Positions 51,863 to 60,630 of a stretch of 64,000 nucleotides of DNA are shown piece by piece (within the stretch, counting starts at the first letter, position 1; each line of letters starts with the position of its first letter). A program made the position numbers and the translations under genes. The stretch is taken from NCBI GenBank assembly GCA_016713875.1, contig JADJOI010000003.1:3410001-3474000 (forward strand), written 5' to 3'. This DNA comes from Flavobacteriales bacterium. Lineage in GTDB: Bacteria > Bacteroidota > Bacteroidia > Flavobacteriales_F > PHOS-HE28. The notes beneath the pieces are model-generated. The model saw only the letters and a program-made list of their open reading frames with translations. It was not told the origin of the DNA and ran no database searches.

Positions 51863-53548
51863 TTAGGGTCTGGCTGGTGCCGGACCGTAGCCAGAGGGAA
51901 GGCGCCAGCGCGCATTGCGTTTAACGCCGATGGCGACGATCCGGCCCTCCTTGCGCATGGCCGTCAGGAGGTTGCGGACCTTGTTCCGTTTCTGGTTGTC
52001 CGAAAGGCCATCAGAGAGCTTGGAAAGGAGGAGCTCGCGGATCTCGTGCGGCTTGGCTTCGACCCACTCCTCAAGGTAGTCGGTCACCAGCTTCTTGTAG
52101 TGCTCATCGTCCTGTTTCCGGGTCTTGATGTACTGGACCTTTTGTCCTGTGGTGGCAGCGATCGCCGCAGAGATGTGGATGTTTGGCTTGCGCCCTTCCA
52201 CCCAGCCTCGCTCACGCAAGGCTCTCACCACCTGGTTCGGTACCGGCAGTCTTTTCTGGATACGGTCCAACGCGATGATGTCGGCGAGATCCAGCTCAGG
52301 CAGTGTGAGCAGTAACCGGCTGTAGTTCTCGTCGATGATGCGGCCGGGCAGGTGCAGGACCACATGGTCACCGCTATCGGTCTCATAGAAGGGCAAAGGT
52401 TTGTAGGCCCGTGCCTGCCCGCGGAACATCACTTCGCGGATGCCGAAGCCCATGCGGTCCACCATGCCCAAGTGAGACATGGCCCTGGTCAGAAAAGTGT
52501 TCCGGTACTTGCCGGGTGTACGGCTCGTCAGCAGGTAGTCCTCTGGCTTGCCATCATAGAATTGGCCGGCACTTCGGAATACCAGTTCATCCACATGCTC
52601 AGTGACCAGCACACGCTCCTGTCGGGTGTAGTCCTGGTGAGCGATGCAGTTGTGCAGCGCCTCTAGTACGATGCCCTGGTCATACTTGCGCATTTCCTTG
52701 GGGATCAACTGATCCACGGGCAGGAATTTGAGCGTGAGGTTGCGGATGCGCTGGTAGAGCAAGGAGGTAGTGAGCAGGAATGGCGGACCGAAGTGTTCGT
52801 AATCCCTTTCAGGACCTTCCAACTTCCAGGTGAGTTCGGCGGGTGCCGGACTTAAGTAATGCGCGGACGTAGGTTTACCAAGCAGGAGCAGCGCGGTGCG
52901 GGTGATACGGCCATCAATGGTGACCATCGCCTGATCAAGAAAGTGCGAAGTAGACCAGTCCATGATGGTATCACGGTCGATACGCGGCGCGCGATCGGCG
53001 AACTTCTCACGGGCCAGTTGGATAGCCTCGTCGGCGAGATCTGTTATGCCGGCATACTGTATGATCGCCGCGCTCCAATCCGAGGAACCGGTCTGCCCCC
53101 GGATCTCGTCACGTTTCGAATCGCTTAGGCCGACAAGACTGGTGTTCTCCCGTGCGTGGCAATAGCCGTTCCATGCGATGGGCATTCCCTGTGGCGCTGC
53201 AGGTATCTCGAACAGTACCACTCGACCTTGCGGGGTGTGGAGCACATGGATCTCGCGAAAGCTGATCCTTGGGCTTGTTCCGTTGGAGATGTCCAGTTTG
53301 AGCTCTTGGAGCCGTGGGACCTCTTCCCGATAATTGGTTCCAACGATCGTCCTGGTCTTGTTCTTCACACCCAGAACAAGCCATGCTCGTTGCTTTGAGC
53401 GAAGGTTGGCCTCATTGCTCAGGGCACTGAAGTACTTCCCGATCTCCTTCGTGGAGTACCCCTCATTCTCCTCCTTGAACTCCACGACCTCGCTTTCCCA
53501 TCCAGCGATGAGTTCGTCAAGTAGCGTCTGTAGTTCTTCAGGGGTCAT
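51863..53548 (-). CDS. Schlafen/AlbA_2-domain ATP-binding protein (RecG-like regulator type)
   Basis: The protein has 561 residues. The N-terminal AlbA_2 domain is seen in EVVEFKEENEGYSTKEIGKYFSALSNEA and AWLVLGVKNKTRTIVGTNYREE (about 15-75). From about 290 a GHKL-like HATPase_c_4 segment has LHNCIAHQDYTRQERVLV and VDELVFRSAGQF, and then MVDRMGFGIREVM. The C-terminal part looks like winged helices with a long basic tail. Relatives are annotated as RecG-like transcriptional regulators. Many sit in toxin or defence islands, and Schlafen domains can act as RNases. A defence role is inferred from the family and the insertion context. It has a promoter box just upstream. Confidence 0.82.
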   Translation of the reverse strand: MTPEELQTLLDELIAGWESEVVEFKEENEGYSTKEIGKYFSALSNEANLRSKQRAWLVLGVKNKTRTIVGTNYREEVPRLQELKLDISNGTSPRISFREIHVLHTPQGRVVLFEIPAAPQGMPIAWNGYCHARENTSLVGLSDSKRDEIRGQTGSSDWSAAIIQYAGITDLADEAIQLAREKFADRAPRIDRDTIMDWSTSHFLDQAMVTIDGRITRTALLLLGKPTSAHYLSPAPAELTWKLEGPERDYEHFGPPFLLTTSLLYQRIRNLTLKFLPVDQLIPKEMRKYDQGIVLEALHNCIAHQDYTRQERVLVTEHVDELVFRSAGQFYDGKPEDYLLTSRTPGKYRNTFLTRAMSHLGMVDRMGFGIREVMFRGQARAYKPLPFYETDSGDHVVLHLPGRIIDENYSRLLLTLPELDLADIIALDRIQKRLPVPNQVVRALRERGWVEGRKPNIHISAAIAATTGQKVQYIKTRKQDDEHYKKLVTDYLEEWVEAKPHEIRELLLSKLSDGLSDNQKRNKVRNLLTAMRKEGRIVAIGVKRNARWRLPSGYGPAPARP

Positions 53549-53558
53549 GTGCGCAGGA

Positions 53559-53566
53559 GCAAAGTA
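53559..53566 (-). promoter_or_regulatory. -7-like box TACTTTGC of the AlbA_2 gene
   Basis: On the minus strand TTTTACTTTGC lies about ten bases before the ATG at 53548. It fits the host promoter style, so the inserted gene is probably expressed. Confidence 0.4.
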
Positions 53567-53580
53567 AAACGTGTCGGCCT

Positions 53581-53696
53581 GGAACGAAGAAGCCCCGACC
53601 AGTGGCCGGGGCTTCCCATGGACGATCGGTCGGTGCTTACACCACGCCCTGGTCGAGCATGGCGTCGGCGACCTTCACGAAGCCGGCGATGTTGGC
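53581..53696. repeat. Right copy of the 116-bp direct repeat (native end of gdhA)
   Basis: This copy is continuous with the full gdhA gene: it includes the last 19 sense codons, the TAA stop and the terminator hairpin. It is identical to 51425-51540. Confidence 0.97.
53589..53615 (-). terminator. gdhA terminator hairpin (also present in the left repeat at 51433-51459)
   Basis: GAAGCCCCGACC and GGCCGGGGCTTC pair with one G-U position around an AGT loop, about 20 bases after the gdhA stop. Confidence 0.75.
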
Positions 53697-54992
53697 GCCC
53701 TTCACGTAGTTGATGCCCTTGCCCTCTTTGCCGTGCTTCACGCAGGCGGCGTGGATGTTCTTCATGATGGTGTGCAGGCGCTGGTCCACCTCTTCGCGGG
53801 TCCAGCTCAGGCGCAGGCTGTTCTGGCTCATCTCCAGGCCGCTGGTGGCCACGCCACCGGCGTTGCTGGCCTTGCCGGGCGCGAAGGCCACGTTCGCAGC
53901 CTGGAACACGGCGATGCCTTCCGGGGTCGTGGGCATGTTCGCGCCCTCGGCCACGTACTTCACGCCCTTCTTCACAAGGTCCTTGGCGTTCTTGCCGTCG
54001 AGCTCGTTCTGCGTGGCGCAGGGCAGGGCCACATCGCACTTGGCCACCACGTCCCACACGCGCGCACCCTTTTTGTAGGTGACGCCCTTGAACTTCTTGG
54101 CGTACTCCTCGATGCGGCCGCGCTTCACGTTCTTCAGTTCCATGAGGAACGCGAGCTTCTCGGCGTTGATGCCGGCGGGGTCGTAGATGCTGCCATCGCT
54201 GTCGCTGGCGGTCACCACCTTGCCGCCGAGCTGCGTGGCCTTCTCAATGGCGTACTGGGCCACGTTGCCGCTGCCGCTCACGGCCACGGTCTTGCCCTTG
54301 AAGCCGGTCTTGTTGTGCTTCATCATCTCTTCCGCGAAGTACACGCAGCCGTAGCCGGTGGCTTCCGGACGGATCAGCGAGCCGCCCCAGGTGATGCCCT
54401 TGCCGGTGAACACGCCGGTGAACTCGTTGCGCAGGCGCTTGTCCTGGCCGTACATGAAGCCGATCTCGCGACCGCCCACGCCGATGTCGCCGGCGGGCAC
54501 GTCCGTGAACTGGCCCACGTGGCGCCACAGCTCGGTCATGAAGCTCTGGCAGAAGCGCATCACTTCGCCGTCGCTCTTGCCTTTCGGGTCGAAATCGCTG
54601 CCGCCCTTGCCGCCGCCCATGGGCAGGGTGGTGAGGCTGTTCTTGAAGGTCTGCTCGAAGCCCAGGAACTTCAGGATGCTGAGGTTCACGCTGGGGTGGA
54701 AGCGCAGGCCGCCCTTGTAGGGGCCGATGGCGCTGTTGAACTCGATGCGGAAGCCGCGGTTCACCTGGATGTTGCCCTTGTCGTCCACCCAGGGTACGCG
54801 GAACATGATGGTGCGCTCCGGCTCCACCATGCGCTCCAGGAGCATCTTGCCCTTGTACTTGGGGTTCGCCTCGATGAAGGGGATCACCATCTCGGCCACT
54901 TCGTGCACGGCCTGGAGGAACTCCGGCTCGTTGCCGTTGCGCTTCTTCACCTCGGCCATGAAGGCATCCACGGCCTTGTTCGACTTTGCCAT
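53637..54992 (-). CDS. gdhA: Glutamate dehydrogenase (hexameric, probably NADP-dependent)
   Basis: The protein has 451 residues, the size of hexameric class I enzymes. GPYKGGLRFHPSVNLSILKFLGFEQ and PMGGGKGGSDFDPKGKSD contain the glutamate- and ammonia-site lysines. VPAGDIGVGGREIGFMYGQ and VAVSGSGNVAQYAIEKA give the substrate block and dinucleotide fold. It links 2-oxoglutarate and ammonia to glutamate. The 3' end is duplicated on the far side of a 2-kb insertion, but this copy is complete. A TACCTTTG box lies about 95 bases upstream. Confidence 0.95.
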   Translation of the reverse strand: MAKSNKAVDAFMAEVKKRNGNEPEFLQAVHEVAEMVIPFIEANPKYKGKMLLERMVEPERTIMFRVPWVDDKGNIQVNRGFRIEFNSAIGPYKGGLRFHPSVNLSILKFLGFEQTFKNSLTTLPMGGGKGGSDFDPKGKSDGEVMRFCQSFMTELWRHVGQFTDVPAGDIGVGGREIGFMYGQDKRLRNEFTGVFTGKGITWGGSLIRPEATGYGCVYFAEEMMKHNKTGFKGKTVAVSGSGNVAQYAIEKATQLGGKVVTASDSDGSIYDPAGINAEKLAFLMELKNVKRGRIEEYAKKFKGVTYKKGARVWDVVAKCDVALPCATQNELDGKNAKDLVKKGVKYVAEGANMPTTPEGIAVFQAANVAFAPGKASNAGGVATSGLEMSQNSLRLSWTREEVDQRLHTIMKNIHAACVKHGKEGKGINYVKGANIAGFVKVADAMLDQGVV

Positions 54993-55086
54993 TCGTCGTG
55001 CGCCTTAGCGCTGGTTTGGTTTGTTCCGCCTGCCGGAAGGGGCGCGGCGGGTTGTTGGGTTATGCTCCCGGTGGGGAAAAGCGCGG

Positions 55087-55094
55087 CAAAGGTA
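55087..55094 (-). promoter_or_regulatory. -7 box TACCTTTG of gdhA
   Basis: On the minus strand TACCTTTG, an exact TAnnTTTG, lies 94 bases before the ATG at 54992. This leaves an unusually long leader for this window. Confidence 0.5.
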
Positions 55095-55123
55095 GATGGG
55101 GGGGGCGCTCCCGCAAGGAGGGC

Positions 55124-56263
55124 CTAGTGCAGTTCGTAGACCTTGCCGGGAAGGCTGCGCACCACGCCGCTGAACTCCAGGTTCAGCAGCAGGGTGGCCG
55201 CTTTTCCGGGGTGCAACCGGCTGCGCAGGCACAGGTCGTCGATGCCCACGCGGCCACCGGCCCGCAGCACATCCACCAGCAGTTGTTCCTCGGGTCCCAG
55301 GTCGGCGAAGAGGGGCTGTTGCACGGGAGCCTTGCGCCGCGGAGCCTTGATGTTCCACTCCATGCGCGTGAGCAGGTCGGCGGCGCTGGTGATCAGGGCG
55401 GCCTTGTGCTGTTGGATGAGCCGGTTGCAACCCTCGCTGCGTGGATCGCCGGGCCTGCCGGGCACCGCCATCACCTCGCGGTCGTAGCTGTCGGCGATGT
55501 CGGCGGTGATGAGGCTGCCCCCTTTGGGCCCGCTCTCCACCACCACGGTGCAATCGCCGAGGCCGGCGATGATGCGGTTGCGGGCGGGGAAGTTGCCGGG
55601 TGCGAAGGGCGAACCGCTGGGCAGCTCGCTCACCACTGCGCCGTGTTCGGCGAGCTCCCGGGCCGTGGCGGCATGTTCGGCGGGGTACAACTTGTCCAGG
55701 CCATGCGCCACGCAGGCCACGGTGGGCAGGCCCTGCTTGAGGGCGGTGCGGTGGGCCACGATGTCGATGCCATAGGCCAGGCCGCTGACGATGATGGCGT
55801 TCACGGCGCGAAGGCCTTCGACCAGCTCGGCGCAGAACCGCTTGCCGTGCTCGGTGGGGGTGCGGGTGCCCACGATGCTCACCACGCGCTGGGCGTCGAG
55901 GTCGGCCGGCCCGCGTACGTAGAGCAGCACGGGGGCGTCCTCGGCCTGGGCCAGCCGGCGCGGATAGTCGGCGTCCAGGTAGAAGAGGGGCCGCAGCCCG
56001 TGCTTGCGCACGTAGGCCAGTTCCCGTTCGGCGGCGGGGATCACCCGGCGGTCCGTGACGCTGGCGGCCAGCTTGGGCCCGATCCCGGGGACCTTCTCCA
56101 GGGAACGCCGCACCTTGGGGTCGGTGAACAGGGCATCCACCCCTCCGCAATAGGCCACCAGGTTGCGCGCGTTCACCGGACCGATGCCCTTGAGCATGGC
56201 CAGGGCGATGCGGTACACCCAGGTGCGGTCGTCCACGGGAACGGCTGACGGGCTTCGCGTCAT
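55124..56263 (-). CDS. dprA: DNA-processing protein DprA
   Basis: The protein has 379 residues from the ATG at 56263 (MTRSPSAVPVDDRTW). The frame is open to 56425, but the promoter box at 56275 argues for the shorter form. An N-terminal helix-hairpin-helix part (LKGIGPVNARNLV, KVPGIGPKLAASV) precedes the Rossmann core (VSIVGTRTPTEHG, SGLAYGIDIVAH, GSPFAPGNFPARNRIIAGL, GSLITADIA). A C-terminal winged helix ends LPGKVYELH. DprA loads RecA on single-stranded DNA taken up in transformation. Its presence suggests competence, relevant to the insertions nearby. Confidence 0.93.
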   Translation of the reverse strand: MTRSPSAVPVDDRTWVYRIALAMLKGIGPVNARNLVAYCGGVDALFTDPKVRRSLEKVPGIGPKLAASVTDRRVIPAAERELAYVRKHGLRPLFYLDADYPRRLAQAEDAPVLLYVRGPADLDAQRVVSIVGTRTPTEHGKRFCAELVEGLRAVNAIIVSGLAYGIDIVAHRTALKQGLPTVACVAHGLDKLYPAEHAATARELAEHGAVVSELPSGSPFAPGNFPARNRIIAGLGDCTVVVESGPKGGSLITADIADSYDREVMAVPGRPGDPRSEGCNRLIQQHKAALITSAADLLTRMEWNIKAPRRKAPVQQPLFADLGPEEQLLVDVLRAGGRVGIDDLCLRSRLHPGKAATLLLNLEFSGVVRSLPGKVYELH

Positions 56264-56274
56264 GGTGGTCCCGC

Positions 56275-56282
56275 CCAAGATA
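56275..56282 (-). promoter_or_regulatory. -7 box TATCTTGG of dprA
   Basis: On the minus strand TATCTTGG lies 11 bases before the ATG at 56263. Confidence 0.45.
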
Positions 56283-56344
56283 ACCGCACACCCGATCGTG
56301 GAGGAGCGGTGGGCCGGCCACAAGGGCACGCCGGCGGGTTTGGC

Positions 56345-56352
56345 TACTTTCG
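56345..56352 (+). promoter_or_regulatory. -7 box TACTTTCG of the TonB-dependent receptor gene
   Basis: TACTTTCG lies 16 bases before the ATG at 56369. Confidence 0.5.
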
Positions 56353-56368
56353 ACCCGCCACCAGACCC

Positions 56369-58768
56369 ATGAGGAACCGCTTCGCCTGCCTTGCCCTGCT
56401 GATCGGGGCCGGCACGCAGGCCCAACAGCAGGCCGTCCTGCAGGGCCGCATCACCGACACCGCTTCAGGCATCGGCCTGATCGGTGTGAACGTCCTGGCC
56501 GGGCCCGGGAAGGGCACTGCCACCGACGCCAACGGCGACTATCGCCTCGCGCTCGACGCCGGGGAGCGCGCCATCACCTTCTCCCTGCTCGGCTATGCCA
56601 ACGAGACCCGCACGGTGGTCCTCGTGGGGGGGCAGGAGACCCGACTGGACCTGGCCATGCGCGCCTCGGCGACGCAGTTGGACATGGTGGTGGTGACCGC
56701 GGGCAAGTTCGAGCAACGCGTGGGGGAGGTGAGCCAGAGCCTGAGCGTGCTGCGGCCCGAGGTGATCCAGAACAAGAACATCACCAACGTGAACGAGGTG
56801 CTGGGACAGGTGCCCGGTGTGGTGATCATCGACGAGGACCCACAGATCCGTGCCGGCAGTGGCTTCAGTTACGGGGCCGGCAGCCGCGTGATGGTGCTGG
56901 TGGACGATCTGCCCGTGCTGAGCGGCGACATCGGCCGCACCTCCTGGAGCATCGTGCCCACCGAGAACGTGGAGCAGATCGAGGTGATCAAGGGCGCCAG
57001 CAGCGTGCTGTACGGCAGCGCGGCACTGAGCGGGGTCATCAACGTGCGCACCGCCTACCCGCGCGAGGAGCCCATGACCCGCGTGAACGTGTTCGCCGGC
57101 ATGTACGACACCCCTCGGAACAAAGCGGCCCGCCCGCGGACCGACCGCAACGCCTTCCTCGGCGGAACCAACTTTTTCCACAGCCAGCGCTTCGGCCAGT
57201 GGGACGTGGTGCTCGGCGGCAACTTGGTGTGGGACGAGGGCTTCCTGGGCCCCGAATCGGTGGGCAAGGACACGCTGAACCGCGACGACCCGAAATACAG
57301 CACCCCGGCGGGCTACGACCACCGCGTGCGGGTGAACGGCGGGGTGCGCTACCGGCACAAGAAGGTGAAGGGGCTCAACTACGGCATCAACGCCAACGCC
57401 ATTCGGGCGGACAACACCAGCGTGTTCATCTGGGATGATGCCGGCGACAACATCTACCGCGCGGAGAACGGCACGGTGACCAACACGCAGGGGATGCAGT
57501 ACTACGTGGACCCCTACGTGAACTACTTGAGCGACAAGCAGACGCGCCACAGCCTGCGGGGCCGCTACTTCAACCAGAAGTTCGACAACAGCGGCAACCA
57601 GAGCAACGCCAGCCACTTCCTTTACGGGGAGTACCAGGCTCAGCAACGGCTGGACATCTGGGGCGAGACGGTGCTCACGGGCGGTATCGTGGCCCAGCGC
57701 ACCCGTTCGGTGGCCCTGCTGTACAGCGGCAGCCCCGACGGCGATACGGAGAACACGGCCACCAACACGGCCGCCTACCTGCAGGTGGACAAGAAGCTGA
57801 TCAAGGAGCGTCTGGCGCTGAGCGCCGGGGTGCGTTACGAGAGCTTCGCGGTGAACGAGGACCAGCAGGCCGTGCCGGTGTTCCGTGCGGGCGGCACCTT
57901 CCGCGTGTTGAAGGGCACCTTCGTTCGGGCGAGCTATGGCCAGGGCTTCCGCTTCCCCACCATCGGCGAGCGGTTCATCCGAACCAACGTGGGCCAGCTC
58001 AACATCTACCCCAATCCGGAGCTGGAGCCCGAGGAGAGCTGGAACGCCGAGGCCGGCATCAAGCAGGGCTTCCGCATCGGCGGCTTCACCGGCTATTTCG
58101 ACGCGGTGTATTTCCAGCAGGAGTACAGCCGCTACATCGAGTTCACCTTCGGACAGTGGGCGGTGCCCACCTTCACCAACTTCGCCGGCCTGGGCTTCAA
58201 GTCGGTGAACACCGGCAACGCGCGGGTGAGCGGCGTGGAGATGGAGTTGGCCGGCAAGGGCAAGGTCGGCGCCGTGGAGCTGATGGTGCTGGCCGGATAC
58301 ACGTGGTCCCAGCCCATTACCACCACCCCGGACGAGGTGTACGCACAGCCCGTGATCCAGGGCTACCCGCCTTCCACCTACAGCAACACCAGCTACGACG
58401 CCAGCGCCGACCTGCTGAAGTTCCGGGTGGAGCACCTGGTCCGTGCCGATGTGCAGGCCGAGTGGCGCCGCCTCAGCGCCGGCTTCAGCGTGCGCTACAA
58501 CAGCCATGTGCGCAACATCGACAAGGTGTTCGTGGACCTGGACGAGAGCGCCGTGGAGCTCACCGCCCTGCGCACCGGGGTGGGTGAGTGGATGGCCACG
58601 CGCCGGAGCGGCGACACCGTTCTCGACGCCCGCGTGGGGGTCCGGGTGGGCGAGAACAACCGGGTCTCCATGGTGGTGAACAACCTCACCAACCTCACCT
58701 ACGCCATCCGCCCGCTGAGCGTGGAGGCGCCGCGCACCTTCCAGTTGCAGTTCAGCCGCAGCATCTAG
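56369..58768 (+). CDS. TonB-dependent outer-membrane receptor
   Basis: The protein has 799 residues with a signal peptide (RFACLALLIGAGTQAQ). A carboxypeptidase-regulatory-like domain comes first (VLQGRITDTASGIGLIGVNVL, DANGDYRLALDAGERAITFSLLGY). The plug follows (VGEVSQSLSVLRPEVIQ, GSRVMVLVDDLPVLSGDIG, VEQIEVIKGASSVLYGSAALSG), then a 22-strand-type barrel to the C-terminal FQLQFSRSI. No TonB-box or SusD partner is adjacent, so it is a stand-alone receptor. The substrate (metal chelate, vitamin or glycan) is unknown. The kdsB gene follows four bases after the stop. Confidence 0.9.
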   Translation: MRNRFACLALLIGAGTQAQQQAVLQGRITDTASGIGLIGVNVLAGPGKGTATDANGDYRLALDAGERAITFSLLGYANETRTVVLVGGQETRLDLAMRASATQLDMVVVTAGKFEQRVGEVSQSLSVLRPEVIQNKNITNVNEVLGQVPGVVIIDEDPQIRAGSGFSYGAGSRVMVLVDDLPVLSGDIGRTSWSIVPTENVEQIEVIKGASSVLYGSAALSGVINVRTAYPREEPMTRVNVFAGMYDTPRNKAARPRTDRNAFLGGTNFFHSQRFGQWDVVLGGNLVWDEGFLGPESVGKDTLNRDDPKYSTPAGYDHRVRVNGGVRYRHKKVKGLNYGINANAIRADNTSVFIWDDAGDNIYRAENGTVTNTQGMQYYVDPYVNYLSDKQTRHSLRGRYFNQKFDNSGNQSNASHFLYGEYQAQQRLDIWGETVLTGGIVAQRTRSVALLYSGSPDGDTENTATNTAAYLQVDKKLIKERLALSAGVRYESFAVNEDQQAVPVFRAGGTFRVLKGTFVRASYGQGFRFPTIGERFIRTNVGQLNIYPNPELEPEESWNAEAGIKQGFRIGGFTGYFDAVYFQQEYSRYIEFTFGQWAVPTFTNFAGLGFKSVNTGNARVSGVEMELAGKGKVGAVELMVLAGYTWSQPITTTPDEVYAQPVIQGYPPSTYSNTSYDASADLLKFRVEHLVRADVQAEWRRLSAGFSVRYNSHVRNIDKVFVDLDESAVELTALRTGVGEWMATRRSGDTVLDARVGVRVGENNRVSMVVNNLTNLTYAIRPLSVEAPRTFQLQFSRSI

Positions 58769-58771
58769 GCC

Positions 58772-59521
58772 GTGCGCATCCTGGGCGTGATCCCCGCGCG
58801 GTTCGGCAGCAGCCGGCTGCCCGGCAAGGTGCTCCTCGACATCGGCGGCCGCAGCATGGTCGCCCGCGTGATCGAACAGGCCCGGCGGTGCCCCGGGTTG
58901 GCCGCGGTCGTGGTGGCCACCGACGACGAGCGCGTGGCCGGGCACGTGCGGGGCCTCGATGCCGAGGTGGTGATGACCTCCCCGGACCATCCCAGCGGCA
59001 CGGACCGCTGCTACGAGGCCCTGGAACGCTTGGGCCGCGACCGCTACGACGCGGTGGTGAACATCCAAGGCGATGAGCCCTTCCTGGACCCGGCCCAGCT
59101 GGACCTGGTGTGCGCCACGCTCCTTCGGCCCGGCGTGCAAGTGGCCACCCTGGCCAAAGCGGTGACCGATGACCGTGAACTGGACGACCCCGGAGAGGCC
59201 CACCTGGTGGTGGACAAGGACCTGAACGCCCTGTATTTCAGCCGCGCGTCGATCCCGTTCCTGCGCGAAGGCACGGCAGGACCGCGGCACAGGGCCTTTC
59301 CCTTCCTGAAGCACGTGGGCGTCTATGGTTACCGCAGCGAGGTGCTGGAGCAGCTGGTGGCGTTGCCGCCCAGCCTGCTGGAGCAGGCCGAACGGCTCGA
59401 GCAGCTACGCTGGCTGGAGAACGGTTTCCGCGTCACGGTGGCCCTGACGGAGCACGACAGTTTCTGTGTGGACACCGAGGCCGACCTCGCCGAGGCCAGG
59501 CGGCGTGCGGCGGCATTGTAA
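58772..59521 (+). CDS. kdsB: 3-deoxy-manno-octulosonate cytidylyltransferase
   Basis: The protein has 249 residues from a GTG three bases after the receptor stop. The signature IPARFGSSRLPGK, the SGTDRCYEAL segment and NIQGDEPF are diagnostic. HVGVYGYRSEVL and DSFCVDTEADL complete the family pattern. It activates Kdo with CTP for lipopolysaccharide core synthesis, which agrees with the Gram-negative envelope. No in-frame ATG is better placed. Confidence 0.94.
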   Translation: MRILGVIPARFGSSRLPGKVLLDIGGRSMVARVIEQARRCPGLAAVVVATDDERVAGHVRGLDAEVVMTSPDHPSGTDRCYEALERLGRDRYDAVVNIQGDEPFLDPAQLDLVCATLLRPGVQVATLAKAVTDDRELDDPGEAHLVVDKDLNALYFSRASIPFLREGTAGPRHRAFPFLKHVGVYGYRSEVLEQLVALPPSLLEQAERLEQLRWLENGFRVTVALTEHDSFCVDTEADLAEARRRAAAL

Positions 59522-59535
59522 TTTGGCCGGCCCCG

Positions 59536-60576
59536 ATGGCCATCGAGCGCGACATCCACGACCTGCTGCACCATCACGACTGCGTGATCGTGCCGCGCTT
59601 CGGCGGCTTTCTGGCCCACTACCGGCCGGCCCGGTTGGACGAGGTGCACGATCTGGTGCATCCGCCGGCGCGCGAGCTCAGCTTCAACCGGCACCTGGTG
59701 CGGAACGACGGGCTGCTGGCCGACCAGCTGGCGCGTCGCACCGGGGCGGGCTTCGATGAGGCATCGGGCCGGATCGCCCAGGAGGTCGGCGGCTGGCACG
59801 AACGGATCGCTCTGGACCGACGCCTCGAACTGCCGCGCATCGGCACCTTCTTCACCGACGCGGAGGGCAACCTGCAGTTCGATCCCGACCGCCGGGTGAA
59901 CTACCTGCGCGATGCCTACGGCCTGCGGCCGGTGGCGGCTGTTCCCGTGCCGCGCAAGCAGACCACGATCGCCTCTGCCGTGGTGCATCAGCTACCCCGG
60001 GTGGAGGCGGTGCCCGACGACGGTCGCCGGCCCCTGATCTGGGCCGCCGCCGCCGCGGCGGGCCTGGTGTTCCTGCTGGGCGCAGGCGTTCTCGTACGCC
60101 GTACGTGGGACACACGGCAGCTGAGCGCCCTGTTGCCCTGGAGCGGAGAACCGGCACGCTACGTCATGCGCGATGCCGTTCCGTCCTTCGACCCGGCTGT
60201 GGACACGGTGTTCCATGTTCCGGTGCCCGAAGGGTCCGGCGTGATGGTGCTGCCCCTGTTGGGCGAAGGCCATGACCCCGTACCGGTGCACCTCGGCGAA
60301 CCGCCGGTGGCGGCCGTCGATTCCACCCACGTGGCCGTACCCGCGATGCCCGAGGCGCGCTACCACGTGATCGGAGGCTGCTTCAGCATCGAGGACAATG
60401 CGGGCCGCTTCATCGCGGACATGGCCCGGCGCGGCTTCCAGGCCAGGGTCATCGACGTGCATCGCGGGTTGTACCGGGTGGCGGTGGCCAGCTACGCCGA
60501 CCGGTCCGCGGCGGTGAAGGCCGTATCGGCCCTGAACCAGGGGACCGTCGAGGGCGCCTGGTTGCTTGTGCACTGA
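59536..60576 (+). CDS. HU-CCDC81-like and SPOR-domain membrane protein
   Basis: The protein has 346 residues. Residues 1-125 form a bacterial HU-CCDC81-like region (DIHDLLHHHDCVIVPRFGGFLAHY, LPRIGTFFTDAEGNLQFD). One membrane helix follows (IWAAAAAAGLVFLLGAGVLV, about 157-176). The C-terminal 75 residues are a SPOR domain (RYHVIGGCFSIEDNAGRFIADM to LNQGTVEGAWLLVH) that binds denuded peptidoglycan. This layout is typical of Bacteroidota and suggests a link between division sites and a cytoplasmic DNA- or protein-binding head. A TAATTTGG sequence 10-17 bases upstream is a weak promoter match. Confidence 0.85.
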   Translation: MAIERDIHDLLHHHDCVIVPRFGGFLAHYRPARLDEVHDLVHPPARELSFNRHLVRNDGLLADQLARRTGAGFDEASGRIAQEVGGWHERIALDRRLELPRIGTFFTDAEGNLQFDPDRRVNYLRDAYGLRPVAAVPVPRKQTTIASAVVHQLPRVEAVPDDGRRPLIWAAAAAAGLVFLLGAGVLVRRTWDTRQLSALLPWSGEPARYVMRDAVPSFDPAVDTVFHVPVPEGSGVMVLPLLGEGHDPVPVHLGEPPVAAVDSTHVAVPAMPEARYHVIGGCFSIEDNAGRFIADMARRGFQARVIDVHRGLYRVAVASYADRSAAVKAVSALNQGTVEGAWLLVH

Positions 60577-60604
60577 CGGGTGTCGGGGCCGCAGGGCACC
60601 GCAC

Positions 60605-60612
60605 TACATTTG
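60605..60612 (+). promoter_or_regulatory. -7 box TACATTTG of the 60631 operon
   Basis: TACATTTG, an exact TAnnTTTG, lies 18 bases before the ATG at 60631. Confidence 0.55.
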
Positions 60613-60630
60613 CCGCCCCGCCCTCGGACC

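Larger units (their letters stand above)
51541..53580. mobile_element. 2.0-kb insertion carrying one AlbA_2-type gene, between gdhA tail repeats
   Basis: The segment between the two 116-bp direct repeats is 2040 bases, is lower in GC than its flanks, and holds a single gene (51863-53548) plus about 320 gene-free bases. There is no integrase, transposase or terminal inverted repeat. The duplication of a gene end on both sides indicates insertion with long target duplication or recombination through gdhA. The intact gdhA lies on the right. Confidence 0.85.

Noticed and set aside
51541..53580. Classical insertion sequence or integrative element
   Set aside because: No transposase, integrase or terminal inverted repeats are present, and the flanking repeats are a gene end rather than a short target duplication.
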